From Lunularia cruciata (lineage: Eukaryota; Streptophyta; Marchantiopsida; Lunulariales; Lunulariaceae), in contig OX419755.1 of assembly GCA_948567375.1 (NCBI GenBank), forward strand, positions 50,783,001-50,847,000: a DNA stretch of 64,000 nucleotides, written 5' to 3'. The notes below the pieces were generated by a model that saw only the letters and a list, made by a program, of their open reading frames with translations, did no database searches and was not told the DNA's origin. Positions 1-12,815 of the stretch are shown here, one piece after another (the stretch's first letter is position 1; each line of letters starts with the position of its first letter). Both the position numbers and the translations under genes were made by a program.

Positions 1-44
1 ATGTTGTCTATCTCCTCTCCTGCTCCATTGCCCCTTCACTGTAG

Positions 45-71
45 ATGGCGCGTTTATGGAGGCTTTCGGAG
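45..71 (+). CDS. Possible upstream NEDD1 exon
   Basis: A 27-base open stretch is bounded by TAG (acceptor-like, 43-44) and GT (72-73). It reads MARLWRLSE, which resembles the end of a WD40 strand (xKLWDxS). It is phase 0 and would join the exon at 369 in frame. It begins with ATG, so it could be the start of a shortened protein or an internal exon. About 20-30 residues expected from plant relatives before LVVASAGED are not accounted for, so another exon or a different model is possible. Confidence 0.3.
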
Positions 72-368
72 GTATTTGCATTCTGAGTATCGGGAATGTC
101 GCGTTATCTCTTGCTGGTCACAAAGATAAATTGGAAACTCTGCTTGACATCTTTCCTTTCTCTGTATGTCGAGAACAATGATGAAATCATTGTACTTGCA
201 CATGTATTGGATTAAAAGTCTGAAAATTTGACTCGGAGATCTAAATTGCTTTCTAAAGTACTGGAAAAACCCTTCTGAAATCGGAACAGCGCTCCTGTCT
301 CACGTGAATGAATTGATCAATAATGATATAACGAAAGTCCTTTTGCCGTAATTTTTATTTCATTCCAG

Positions 369-3300
369 ACTTACGGTACTGTGTGTGATACAGACCTTGT
401 GGTTGCTAGTGCCGGTGAAGACCGAAAGATATCAATGTGGATGAAAAACGGGCAAGTTGTAGGGGTAGTTCCTCAACCAGGAGCTGAAGCAGATGATACT
501 ATTGATGTAAGTATTGTCCACTCGGAAAATATCGAGTGCACGTATACTCCCTCCCGAGTTGTTTACAATGGGTTCTGTATCCCATTACTCCGTATGCTCC
601 CTCTGCGTTACTCGTTGCATATACGTCTTTTGAGGTGTATGCAAGGTCTGATAGTAGTTTTTAGGCATACGTAAGTGGTTCCAGAACCTTCACGGACTCT
701 TCCCCGCTCTGGCTGGTAATAGAGCAACTACAATCCAGGAACAGATACCAGCAGAAGAGGTGTCTCGTCTCACGAGAATAGTCTTGCTGTGCTTGCTTAA
801 AATCTTGAGAGCTTGTATATCGAACTCTGGGAGTTTTGTGCCTTGTGCTCCAGCCTGTCCTGTCCAAAAGTAGCGGGCCAGAATAATTCTACTGTCTGTT
901 GACTGCGTTTTCTCTGGCTAATTATTGTGTTATGAAAGGATTCGGAGCCCGAGGGTCCGTATCAAGGTAGGTGGTTGATAAACTCATGCACTACTCAGGT
1001 CAGTTATAGAAAGTAGAACTGCCTTGGAGAGTGACAGTGAAGGCCAAAGTTGCCTTGTAAGGTGACTGTGACGCGTCTCTTTCGTAGCGAATAAGTAGTA
1101 GATACCTTTCTTTTTCGTATGTTTCCATAGTATTGAAATCATTCCACGACCGCGCTGTCTGCAGGAATCTCTTTTAGCAATATGCTTCAGTAGTAAAGGT
1201 TCCAGATATCTTGCTTCGGGTGGAACCGGAAAAATTGTCCGAGTGTGGGACATGCAACGGAGAAGATGTATAAAGTGGCTTAAAGGGCACTCTGACACTA
1301 TCACGGGAGTTATGTATAACTGCAGAGATGAGCATCTAGCTTCTATAAGCATACGAGGAGATCTCATTCTACACAATCTTGCTTCTGGAACCCGTGCTGC
1401 GGAGTTGAAAGATCCTCATGAGCAGGTACGTTCTTACCTGCATTTTGTGCTTCTCTAGTGTCTGGTCGCATTTGATCCTTGTAAGTCATCGATTTTCCCC
1501 TAGTTGGTGCTTTAAAAATAGAGTACTAGAGGTTTGACACCAATTTAGTCCAATTGAAATGAGTGAAGGTGGTTTTGAACTTCCTACGAATCACTCTTTG
1601 GCTGGGGATGATGGACTGTCTGAATGCCCCTGCTGAGTTTCTTTGGAGCAGGTTCTGAGAGTGTTGGAGTATTCTCGGTTGAGCAGGCATCTTCTTGTAA
1701 CAGCGGGAGATGATGGATCGGTGCATATTTGGGATACAACTAGCCGTAGCCCTAAGGCAGGTCATTACTCTTCAGACATCCGATTAGTTCCTCTCTTTTA
1801 GACTCTCAGAGGACAGATGTGTTCGGGCTTGGACCTCTTTCTGCAACATTTGATGAAGGTTTCTAACTGTACGTCAAGGCAACTGTTATTGTTATGAAGT
1901 GTTGCTCCAAATTATGAAACTTGCTCCAAATCATGAAACTCGATTAATAGTTTTGCTAATACAACACTTCTTTACATCCACAGATCTCTTGGCTGAAACA
2001 GCACACTGCACCTACTACCGGTGTATGCTTTTCCCCCTGCAATGATAAGGTGTTTTCTCCTTCCTTATGGACTTTTTACATTAATCGAAAAAATAGTGTT
2101 GCATCTTCTTCTGCAGTAATTGCACTAGACGCTCACCGAAATCCTTTCTTTGTCAGTGTGAGAGCGTTGTGTGGTGTCCAATCTGGAGTTCTCTCTTACC
2201 CTGCTGGATTTACTGATCGGCTGAATATTAAGCATGTGGCCTGGATATGAATAAGTAATAAAACAAGTTTTGCGCGCAGATGATGGTGAGTGTTGGACTG
2301 GACAAAAAGCTATACACGTATGACTTAAGCATGAGGAAGCATGTCCATTGCGTCCCTTTTGATGCCCCCTTCTCGTCAGTGGCTTTCAAGGATGATGGTA
2401 CAACTGTTGCAGCAGGGACAAATAACGGTCGCGTTGTGTTCTATGATGTCCGAGGGAAGCCTCAACCCTTCACTGTTCTTAGAGCATTCAGTTCATCTGA
2501 GGTACGTCAATAGTAACCAACATTATCTTGCTGTATGAACGTTACGAAAAGTCGGATGAGTTAAAGTTATCAAGTTCATGCCTTGCTCCAAGTGTGGTGG
2601 TTTTCAAGCGTCCAAAATAAGCTCACTTAAACCTCTGCAGAGCATGCAACTCTTAGTCAAAGTGGCCAGTTCTCATACACACTTGCTTGGGAGTTAGGAC
2701 GCTTTGGATGATTTCTTACCTTTTATTTAGCTGCGCATGAAATGAATGTTGATATAAGCTAATACATTGACCAATAATCGTAGATACTCGTTTTACACTA
2801 ATCTCGCTTGTAGTTACAAGTTAAAAGCAGAGGTTGCTCACCACTAGGTTAAATATGGTCATGAGGGTTTTATTGCTTATACCTCGCCAAGGCTGGTCCA
2901 GTCTCAAGTGGGTATTGAACGGTGTTCTATTGAACGAGTTCCATATTCATACACTCATGTCCATAAGAATAGATGTCCAGAAGAATGAAATCTGAAGTTG
3001 GTCACTCATTTGTTCTTCTGCTGGCGAGATCTAGGCCATTCTCTTTGTACACGAGCGTTTGTCTGCGTGAAACGATTGAGCGAACCAACTTTGCTTGTTC
3101 TTTCAGGCTATTGGAAGTTTGAACTGGCAGCGATCAAATCCTATTGTTGTAATTGAAGCAACGTGCTCAAAGGAAGCTGCACTACTTGGTAATGCCATCG
3201 GAGAGGAGTCCGTAATGATGCCAGATCCTCTCCCTGCCTCTGGAGCTAGTACCCGTGGCCGTCCTACATCGACATCGATGCCTGCAAAATCACTTTCAGG

Positions 3301-5410
3301 ACGATTACTTTTCACTGGTCAAGATCCCGGGTCAGGTTCAACTTCTAGCTCTACTGTGGTATCAGCAAGTGGGCCTATGACGAAGTCAGATGGGTCCAGC
3401 TTCTCAACAAGTCACTTGTGGACTAATGGTTCCATGTCTCGATTACACACTCCTCATCGATTCAATTACAGTACAAAAGATGATATGGAAGTCTTTTCCC
3501 CCTTGGTGGATGTACAGCCCATCACGCCTTCGCTATCAAGCTTTTATGATGGGAGCGACGACTACAAGAAAGATGGTGGCTCCGGAGATGCTTCTCGGAA
3601 AGTGGCCTGGAGCCAGACAGGAATTCGAAAGTTCCCAACGATAGATGCGCAAGATTTATCTCGTCTAAGTTTTGAGAGGCGATCATCACTAACTCAGGTT
3701 GGTGCGTCGAGTGCTTGTAACGCGCTGTTAGTGCATACCGTGGATTTATCGCTGTCATTTCTTTGAATCCGCAGTTTACTTATTGGCCCTGTTATTGCCA
3801 TGTGTTTATGAATTCGAAGTAAGAGAACAAGTTTGGGCTCCATCATTTTCACGTCAACACTGTTTCAAACAGTGTTAGGGGTTTCTCCAAAACATTTATA
3901 CACATTTAACGTGAAAGTGTCCAGGGTCTTCCTTATCCCGGTCACGCGCTAGAAAAATAAAACCTGCTGTCTGGCTACTTGTCTTACTTAGATTCTGGAC
4001 GCAAGATGGCTGAACATATTGACGTCCTAGTTAGCTCTAGTGTTTTCTCGCAGTACAGCTTTTAGAAGGCATCCCGGGGAGCTTCAAATGCAAGTCTTTG
4101 TTGTTCTAATCCTTTGTCCCCATATCTGTCTGTACAGGACGAAATTTCTAAAAGTCAGCCATCTTCGTTGTCACCCACAGCATCCACGACTCCAACGGGA
4201 CAGAAGATTTTAGACAGGTCTCCATCTGTAACCCCTCCGGAACTCTGGGGTGGAGATGGGGGTCCTAATGATCGATTTAGGCAGCCTTCGATCTCGAGGT
4301 TTGCTAGCGCTGCTTCGCTTTCAACTTCTTTGGGGCTTTCCACTGGACTACTTACATCTTCTCGACTGGACTCGTATGGCACTCCTCCCCCTATAGAAGT
4401 ACTATCACCTGAGGCGCAATATTCCCCCAACTTGCCATCCCAGAGTTTTTTCTCATCTGCAGACTTGCTTCCTAAACTAGCATCAACATCTGATTCAATG
4501 CTGAACTCTAGTATTACTACCTCGTCCTCACCATCCTCTAATAGCGTTAGTTCCCAAATTCATGCATCCTTAAGCATAGAGACTCCAGTTCTGGAAGCCA
4601 CATCTTCAGCATCACCGAGAAGGAGCATAATACACGGAACGTTGAACCCTCATATGAACTTTACTCGGGGTAGCTTATCTCCAAGACAGAAGAAGCCCAT
4701 ATTAGATAGGAACGACGAAAGGTCTGGAGCAAATTCCGTAGATGGCAAAAGAGACTTTGAAACTGGGTTCAGTACCAGGTTCGACTCAGCTGCGCACTCT
4801 GGGGCCGCCTTAAATAATGTGAGAATTCTTCTTACTTCCTGCTTTTAAATAATCTCCTGGGAAGTTTTGCTATTTCACCTTGTCTATGGCAGAGGGTCCT
4901 GTCTAAAATAGCGGGGCATTTCTATTATATGCAGGTTGCCCCGCAGTCAACTGCGCAGCGAAATTTAGTACCACTAGAGAGTCAGCAATCTGGGCCGACG
5001 TCCTTTGCTCTGCAGTTGGTGCAGCGAGGCCTCGAGGAGAGCTTGGGTTCTGTGCAAAGAGCTATACATGAGGATGTGATGAATCTTCACTTAGAACTGC
5101 TCCGCCAATTTCATATTCAGCAGGTAATGCAATCCCCGATCAAATCCGGAGTCATACTTTCCATAGACGTAAGTTAATGAATACTATGCCTACGTGTAAA
5201 CTTCAGTTTTGACTTCGCACTTGCAACCCAGTATAGAAAGGTTATTTTGTCCGTGCTCACATTGTTCTGAGCATCTGATGCCGTTGTTTGAACATTCTGC
5301 AGACCCAGATGTCAGGAATGATGGAAGCATTTTTAGCCAAGCAAAACGTTTTGGTAGAAGAAATTGAAGCTTTACGTAGAGAGAACCAACAACTAAGAGA
5401 CATGTATTAG
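369..5410 (+). CDS. NEDD1: NEDD1-like WD40 protein, gamma-tubulin complex recruitment factor (5' partial)
   Basis: Nine exons join in one frame: 369-506, 1165-1425, 1652-1756, 1984-2049, 2280-2501, 3107-3697, 4138-4818, 4935-5123, 5303-5410 (stop TAG 5408-5410), giving 786 visible residues; the N terminus lies further 5'. Residues 1 to about 290 are WD40 blades, with diagnostic stretches such as [52 protein letters not shown] and [11 protein letters not shown]. Residues about 290-690 are Ser/Pro-rich and low in complexity. The last 90 or so residues ([26 protein letters not shown] in two parts, then [17 protein letters not shown]-like sequence) are helical, as in the C-terminal part of this family that contacts the gamma-tubulin ring complex. 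In plants NEDD1 recruits that complex to spindle, phragmoplast and cortical microtubules. All eight introns are phase 0. The family call is by pattern recognition and is strong; exact splice sites rest on GT/AG signals and frame continuity. Confidence 0.93.
1757..1983 (+). other. Intron of the NEDD1 gene with a GC-AG boundary
   Basis: The exon ends in codons for RSPK and the next exon begins with ISWLKQH. Frame continuity needs the cut after AAG at 1756, where the intron begins GCAGGT. The GT four bases further on would add GCA plus one base and shift the frame into the 1984 exon. The acceptor is CACAG at 1979-1983. GC-AG introns are a minor but accepted class in plants. Confidence 0.75.
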
Positions 5411-7300
5411 GTGTATCTGACTCTTCCATTTGTTATATTCGGTGGAGATAGTGTTATCCAAACGCTATCTTATTCTTGATACGCGGCTGTGCCATTATTC
5501 GTGTCAGCACTCAAAATTAGTACGATATGGTTGTAGAGATCAAGCGCACAAGTTTTGTCAAAGGGAAGAAGTTGGAAATTGTATGACCATGTGGGGTACT
5601 GCTGAACTATTAAACGACTGGCATGTTCCCAAAAGCAATCGTTTCGGAAATGTGTTCTATGATTTATGGTGTACTGGAGTACCAATTTTGAGGAAGTAGC
5701 TAAGATTTTCACTGGCTATGAAATAACTTTGTTCGGTTTTCTATTTAAGATCTCTGCAGTCCTTTTCGGGTGGCTGTTAGACGGCCTATCGGTGCTGGCA
5801 GTTTTGCGGCCAATCTCAATGCGTCCGGGGCGTGGAAAACGCATCACTACCTCGTGAGAGCGTTGAGAACGTAGCATGTCACAAAAAGCTACAAAGAGCG
5901 CGGCGGCCAAAATTAATCTTTTCTGCTCTCCGGAGTTTCACGTCTTGTGTGGTATTTGTCATGAATGATGTAAGTACACACGTTTGAGATTGGCGTCGAA
6001 CAGCGCCTGCGCCGCATGTGATGATCTGGGAATGCATAGCAACTTTGCAGCCTACCATGCAAGTCTTATCTGAATCGGGCTCGATCATGTAAAGCTAGTA
6101 AGAACGGGGACGGAAGCAAACATCCATCTTGCCCAGCTATATATTCTCACAACCGGAATTGGACTTGTACTTGGATTCATTACTTAATCCAAGGAGGAAA
6201 GAAAATCTTCCCCGCTGAGTGTTTGCTCTCGAAAATGATTCCTCGAAGTGACTGAGCATTGCCTGGTCCTCATGTTGAAATTTCACGGTTCTTGGTGTAC
6301 CGCAGAAGACTTGGTGTTGCAGAGGGCTCACATGTACTCAGCCATAAGTGGACGGATAGGAAACTCAACTCGTGCTAGGAATACATACACTGCGAGTATC
6401 TCTATCTGAAGCCTAGAGAATCTTCCAACCAATGTTTACCTCTACATGAAACTTAAGCACGAGGACATATATCGTGTCGACCACATTGGGAAAAGTGCAC
6501 AGTGCATTCGAGTACGCACGGGTATCGACCTCTGGCTGTCTCGAGGTTCTTTAGAAATCGCCAGCGGAGTAAGTGCGTGGAGAAAACTAAACCAGAGTGC
6601 GTTAAACGCGACGAGATCTTAGATCACTCCGACGAAGTCAGGAGGGAAAGCTGCAGTACGTGCAGCAGGAACCAGAACGCGGTGTTGGGTCGAAGGTCGG
6701 CAAACGAAACGGTGAGACGTTAGATTCACTGCCAGGGAAAACAATCGGGTGCTTAAGGTTAGTGCTAATCGAGTACCCCTGAGAAAAGTATGAGGTCTGC
6801 CGTCTGTACTAATCATGGCTGGCGGGAAAGAAAGCAAGAAACGGCGTTCAGATCCCGGAAGATGTTAACTACAATGGCCCGCCGCCGAAAATTCGAGTGG
6901 CGTTGATATTTGTTCTGGTCCAGTCTGAGTGAATGATGCGTAATGTGATTAAGGAGAAATTAGTCTGTACTTAGTTTGACTGGGAGAATTAAGATTCGGG
7001 ACGGGGAGTGAATGTGATGAATCCCGGGTGGATCAAGCCCATATTGATGTTTACTGGAAGAAATTACGTTGCAGAATATGTTGCAACCACATCACAACAA
7101 TGACAGTAGATTGACTAAGATTAAAGAAATGAAATATATTAGCGTTATTCATTGAATTGAACGATGTTTTGTGTGGATCAATGAAACAGAACCGCTGGAA
7201 CTCAAAGCAGATCCAGTTGAGCTCACTTCTTTTCGCTCTATTGCTCGGTTCAAATTTCATTGAAGTGGGTTTTGATTCTTCTATTTTGATTTCTTGTACA
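5411..7300. other. NEDD1 3' flank and intergenic DNA
   Basis: The 3' UTR starts at 5411; its end is not marked by a clear canonical AATAAA. The rest has intermediate base composition, short ORFs below 75 codons and no family I recognise. I see no RNA gene, repeat or second gene here. Confidence 0.5.
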
Positions 7301-10300
7301 TTTTCTCATAATTATTTTATTTTATTAATTATATAAAAAATAGAGAAATCATAAGCGGATTAAAAACTTATCAACCAGATTAATTGTATAAGTTTCCAAT
7401 ACTCTAAAGTTAAAATATGTAACATTAATCTTTGCATGAATTTCAACTTTGAAGAAGTGATACGTTTTCATTCTTCGTTTTTTATAGTTGAAAATATAGA
7501 TGATTTGTTGTTAGTTCCTTCATTTAACTATTATTTTTAGCATTGTGATTAACTATCATGGTTAGGATTAGTATTGAATTACAGTAAGTATTATACCATT
7601 TTTTCTATCTAATCAATCTGTTAGTACACATAAGGCTTTTTTTTCTAAGTTGACACTAAACTAAACGCTAAATATATTAGCATTATGGTTTTATCAATGT
7701 TTTCAACCATTGATAGATTACTTAACAAATGGTTAAATGCACCAATAGTATTTATAGGTATATAGACCTTAATGGTCTCACTCTTAACCGACAGGTTCAT
7801 ACACCACACTCGTCCTTTTCTTTTGGCACCTATCAAGACCCTAAGCACCCTACATTTCCAATTTGCTAGTGATCTTTTGCCAGGCATTCCATCACTACAA
7901 TATAAATTACTTGCTTATGATTTTCTTACATACCATTCAAAAAATATTTAAATATTTAATATTATTATAGATTGGGATTGGGTTTTTCTTCTTTCTAAGA
8001 AAGAGTACACAACTTCAGAAAGCTTTATTCTTTTGTGTTAAGCTTTTTGAGTTCAAATTGGTATTTACAAATCTTATTTTTGTGTTTAGCTCTTTAAGTT
8101 GTAGGTTATTGCGAGAGCATATTAGTGAGTGTAGTTTGTATTTTGTAGTATTGGATTAGGTTTAGCTTGAATGTGTTATCACAGGTAGAGTACACAAATG
8201 ATCATGGTTTTTATAGTCAAAAGAAGTGACTCAAAACTTTTGAGTATAAGAATTTTGCTTAAATAGTATTTATAATTTGTTGTGTATGGGAGATTGTATT
8301 TTCAATGTTTGTTAAATACTTGTTCTAGATATTTGCATATTGTGTGTGGGAGTGATAGTGAAATCTGATACAAACGTTTGAAAATAGTAAGTGAAAGAGA
8401 TATTGAATATGTTATATTTATTTGTAGGTAAAAGTAGATAAAAATGAATTTAAAATTGGTGAGTTGTTTGATTCATTAATCATAAGTGTAGAAACATAAA
8501 AGATCTAGTTGCATTATTTTCAATTTACTTTGATTGGATAAAGACACTAAGAAATTTCATATATGGATAGTACAATTAAGGAAAAGTGCTACATCAGTAT
8601 GAATATAGTATATATTATCATATTTGAAATGAAAAATTAAAGAGTAGAGTTTTAGATTGGAGTTAAAAATGAACAGTTTAAAGAATAAAAAATTAAAGTG
8701 GAGTAGTACCACAAATTTTAGCAATTTGAATTCAAACCTAACATGGAATTATAATCACATGTAAAAATCTAATAGATTAGGTTTGATATTGATAGATAAA
8801 ACAATAGAGGTTTTGATTTAGCAAAGAAACTAGAGATCTTGTAGTAGAATAAGTAAGCTTATTGGTCATTTTGAACCTAGACTATTTTTGCTACTATTAA
8901 AGCTAGGCCATATTCTCATAGTAGATTATTAAAAAATTTCTATCCATCAAGATTAATTTTTAAGTTGTTAATTTCTTATCAAATTTGGACTTTCTATAGA
9001 GTTTAAATCCTAAATATCCTCATTCTCATAAACAAATCCTTTAACCAATTGATATGCTATTACTTGTTTTCACTACTTAGTGGAACCTATATCAATAAGA
9101 TTGTTCTATTAGCTAAGATAGTGCATTTGATTATATCCTATGTGGTTATAGTAGTGTAGGAGTATATAGAATTTCTTGTAATGTCAAAATGAAGAATGGT
9201 ACCATTATGATAATATACTCAAATACAACAACTATAATCATCAAGTGCTACTTGAATTGTTGGGGTCCCAAAAATTCAAGTAGTAAGTACAACAAGACAC
9301 TTCTTATTCATTCCACCTAAGTACATTTGAGTATGGCAACTATACTAGGAGAAAATGAAACCTATAATATAAGAAGTTTTATTGGTCATTTATTTGGGCT
9401 ATTTATTGACAATAAAATAAGCCCTAACACTACAAATATCAAAGAGACACTATCAAAAAGTATAGTTCACAAAATAAAACAAAGAATAGAGAGTATTTAA
9501 CCACCAAAAGTTGATCATATCACATTCATTGTGATGGTGGTAGTGTAAAAATAGACAAATATTCTTGTTATATCAAAATTGCAAATGATGGAAGAGTCAA
9601 TCTTGTTAGATATTTGTGAGTTAGAATATTGTCATGTGGATGATCTTAATCTGTTGATTGAGTAGAGCAAACTTTCAAGGAAGCTTGCACAATGCACTTT
9701 AATTTGATAAGAGTATGAATTCTTTATTATTCACATACCTAGAGTAATGAGCGATGATACAAATAAAAAATGATATAGAACTAGAATTATGAAACAAGAG
9801 CATGCTAACATGGACAAATTGACAAGGAGATAGTGCTAGGTTGATACACATCTAGCTTTTCATATATGTTGATTTGGGCTATAAAAATATCTCTTTTAAT
9901 AGAAAAATGATTTTTTATACTAAGAAAGAATTATTAAAACAAGTGAGCAAGATATTAATGATGATATATTTTCAATGGCATTATAATTAGTCCAATTGGT
10001 ATCAAAGAGAAGTATTTTATCCTTCAATGAACAAGGAGGTTCTAATTAGAGGTTAATTAGATTCTTTCTGTGGGGGAGGATGGTGGAGTGTATGGTATCA
10101 CTTCTATTTTCAAAAGCACAATTGATGCAATATGATTATGTGAAATTGTGACATTTTGGTGTGAAGTAAACATATTATTACTTCAAATTTATTATTGATT
10201 ATTAATATATGTAGACTAATGTGCAACAACTTGTTGCTAAAATTATAGTTTACAATCAAATTAGAATATCATTTTATACTCATATAAAAATATTACATAT

Positions 10301-10377
10301 ACTACATATCATGGGATTGGATTATTGCTTGAGTTTGGAATTTAGTGGACCTTTACCATTGACTACAAGATATTATT
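7301..10377. other. AT-rich intergenic DNA
   Basis: Strongly AT-rich sequence, dense in stops in all frames. It looks like old repeat-derived DNA, but I could not assign any part to a family. Confidence 0.5.
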
Positions 10378-10639
10378 TGCAAAAGATTGAGGAGAGAAAT
10401 AGTAGAATGGAAAGTCACATTGAAACTCTCAAATGTAGAAAAAAATTATGAATGCTTAGCTTAAGCTTGGCTTTGGTATTTATGGGCAACCCGGGTACAA
10501 GGATCTCAACAAGCTGCCAAGGAAAGTTCCTTCTAAAAGGCACCTTACTTGGTGTGCAAGCTAAAACAATTGTTTATTTGGCATACAAGCTAGGCTAGCC
10601 ATCAACTTAGTGTACAAGTTACTCAAGCATGTACATAAA
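10378..10639 (-). repeat. Truncated LTR of chromovirus family A
   Basis: From TGCAAAAGATTGAGGAG onward the sequence follows the LTR starting at 24863 and 28785 (shared landmarks: AGGAGAGAAATA, GGAAAGTCACATT, CTTTGGTATTTATGG). The match fades near 10640, where the duplicated gene fragment begins. Orientation is inferred from family A, whose coding strand is minus. The GAAnnTTC motifs of the other two copies are mostly lost here. Confidence 0.7.
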
Positions 10640-11010
10640 GCTGCTTGAAAATGTGGAAATAACTTTCAATTTAATTAAGCGGACAATTATATCTAAAGTA
10701 GGTATACTAGAGGTAGTAACCATGTAGTTTGCCTTTGGAACCGGACAAGAAACATGCAACATGAGACTCAAAAAGAAAAGTAGATGTACTAGTAATAGAA
10801 TGCACTTACCTGAACAACAAGAAAGTGCATTCTATTACTAAACCCACATGTTTATGTAAACCCTGGGGATGATGCAAGGTGCTTAGTAGTAGGATGATGC
10901 AAGGTGCCCTAGTAGCACTTATTGTTAAACAAGCATACTTGGTTGCTGCTAGAGAAAGTTTCCATACTGTTCTAGATCAAGAGATGATAATTTTGAACAA
11001 ATGAGGAGAT
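10640..11010 (+). pseudogene. Duplicated gene fragment, copy 1 (family unknown)
   Basis: This stretch matches the reverse complement of about 38690-39085. Two coding-like blocks are conserved between the copies: one reads roughly VGILEVVT then FGTGQETCNMRL near 10695-10790, and a later one reads ALIVKQAYLVAARESFHTV and LDQEMIILNK with a stop at about 11000-11006. A stop interrupts the first block in this copy. The second block ends at the same place in both copies, as expected for the C terminus of a real ancestral protein. I do not recognise the protein. The two blocks are separated by a hairpin-bearing spacer, possibly an intron. Confidence 0.55.
10790..10840. repeat. Perfect inverted repeat, 18-bp arms
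   Basis: Arms TAGTAATAGAATGCACTT (10790-10807) and its exact reverse complement (10823-10840) flank a 15-base loop. It lies in the spacer of duplicated-fragment copy 1. The matching site in copy 2 carries a telomeric insertion. Confidence 0.85.
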
Positions 11011-12428
11011 GAGCAACAAAAACTGTAGTAGTGCATCTTTCTAAGATTTCAAAATAATACATACCATGTATTATTTCACCAAGAAGCTTTATGGATGCTT
11101 CTAAAATACTCTTAGAATTTCTATCTATATGCTAATTCTACCACCTATTAGCGATATTTAACTTTTGCTAACTCCATATTATTACATCATTGATAAGTTT
11201 TAGATATAGTGGTGCATTTCTTTAAGTAGATGACAAAGTTCAAAAAAAGTCTAATGAAGGGATAACTTATTAATTCCTAGATCAAGTTTTGAGTCAATTT
11301 GGTACATCAATTGAGGTCTTGGTTGATTATAATACAAATTTTTGGTGTGAATTTTGATTTTAGTATAACAAAACATCACCATAATATATCTCAAAATCAC
11401 CTTTAAGGATATCATTTAAAGTAGAGTGGTACTCAAGAAATGAAGAGAGAATTTTATAAGTACATTTTGTAAATAGGCCACTTTGGAGAAGTGGATTGGA
11501 TTGTAGAGAGTCTACTTTGTGAATTAGGATCCCTTGTTATCTTGGTTAGCTATAAGGTATTGATGTAAATGGCAAGAATCCTTTTCTTCTTATTTTCTGT
11601 TCTCTTTCTATTTTTTTATTACACAGATAGTGAGGATGAGCTTTGCAAAGATGTTTCTTTGGTTGGTTGTGTGCTATAGATTTAGCATGCAAGTATTCTT
11701 AACATCCTTCTCTCCTTAGTTTTTATTATATAGGTAAAGCTAATTACTTTATTGCTATTTGTTGTTATCTTTTAGTTTTGGACTTGGATTATTTAGATGT
11801 AGGGGTGAGAGCATATTCTTAATGGGCAAAGATCTTCCAAAAAGGGATGTTGATAGGTTTTGCAAAATTAGCAAATGCTAAACATAGAGATTATTTTTAT
11901 TAGTAACTATTAAGGACAAGGTTGTAGACACTAAATCTAAAAACTTAATCTGTTGGTGAACACATGTATTTGCAACATACTATTGCAAGCATATTACAAA
12001 TATAGACTATAATCTTTTGAGAGTGCATGAGATTTTTCCTTTTTGAGTTCTCATATTAGAGAGATGTAATGGTATTATTTGCAAAGACAATGTATGCAAA
12101 GCTACCTCCCATACATGGATGGTATACAGAACCAAGCTTAGTAGTTTTATGTATAACCTCACAATATATATTAACATTATTTGCAAAGTAGAAATGAGTT
12201 TTTTTAACTTGTGATAAAATAACTTGATGGAAAATATAATTTTAGGATTAAAATGAGGTCAAACTTGAAGTTGAAATGAACATGTTCAAAGAAATATGAT
12301 GATACCTGATGCATATTTTAAAGTGTGGATGGTGAGAGTAAGCCTGGTATTGATGAAAATGTTGCTCTAGGTGACAATAATTTTCTTGAGCAGACTAGCT
12401 AGAAAATCACAAGAGGCTAGTTTTTTCT
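11011..12428. other. AT-rich intergenic DNA
   Basis: No gene or classifiable repeat seen. Stops are frequent in all frames. Confidence 0.5.
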
Positions 12429-12815
12429 GTGTTTGTGAGTTTGGTGAAACTTGTGGATATTACTAGACCTAACTGCAAATTTAACATCAAGTTTTTGACT
12501 TTGTGGATAACATTATTATACGGTTCTATTAATTTATTGGTTTCTATGTTAGTGCATGATAAGATGATGTTTAAGAGGATGGTATATGGCATGCTTGATT
12601 TATTTATGACATATTTATTTATGTGTTTTTGAGTTTGGTGAAACTTGTGGAATAATATCCACCCACTTGTCTAATAACTAGACCTAACTGAAGATTTAAC
12701 ATCAATTTTTTGACTTTGTGGATAACATTATTATACAGTTCTATTAGTTTAGTGTTCCTATGTTAGTGCATGATAAGATGACATTTAAGAGGATGGTATA
12801 TAGCACGTTTGACTC
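12429..12815. repeat. Tandem duplication, unit about 193 bp
   Basis: Two diverged head-to-tail copies (about 12429-12622 and 12623-12815) share GAGTTTGGTGAAACTTGTGG, ACTAGACCTAACTG, TTTGACTTTGTGGATAACA and GTTAGTGCATGATAAGATGA. Neither codes for a recognisable protein. Confidence 0.8.

Noticed and set aside
984-1376. 130-codon minus-strand ORF over NEDD1
   Set aside because: It overlaps a secure NEDD1 exon on the other strand and has no motif.
9995-10090. TTGGTATCAAAGAGAAG followed by a GTGGGGGAGGATGG tract, resembling a primer site and polypurine tract
   Set aside because: The two signals are in the wrong order and spacing for one element and no LTR flanks them; probably chance or unrelated debris.
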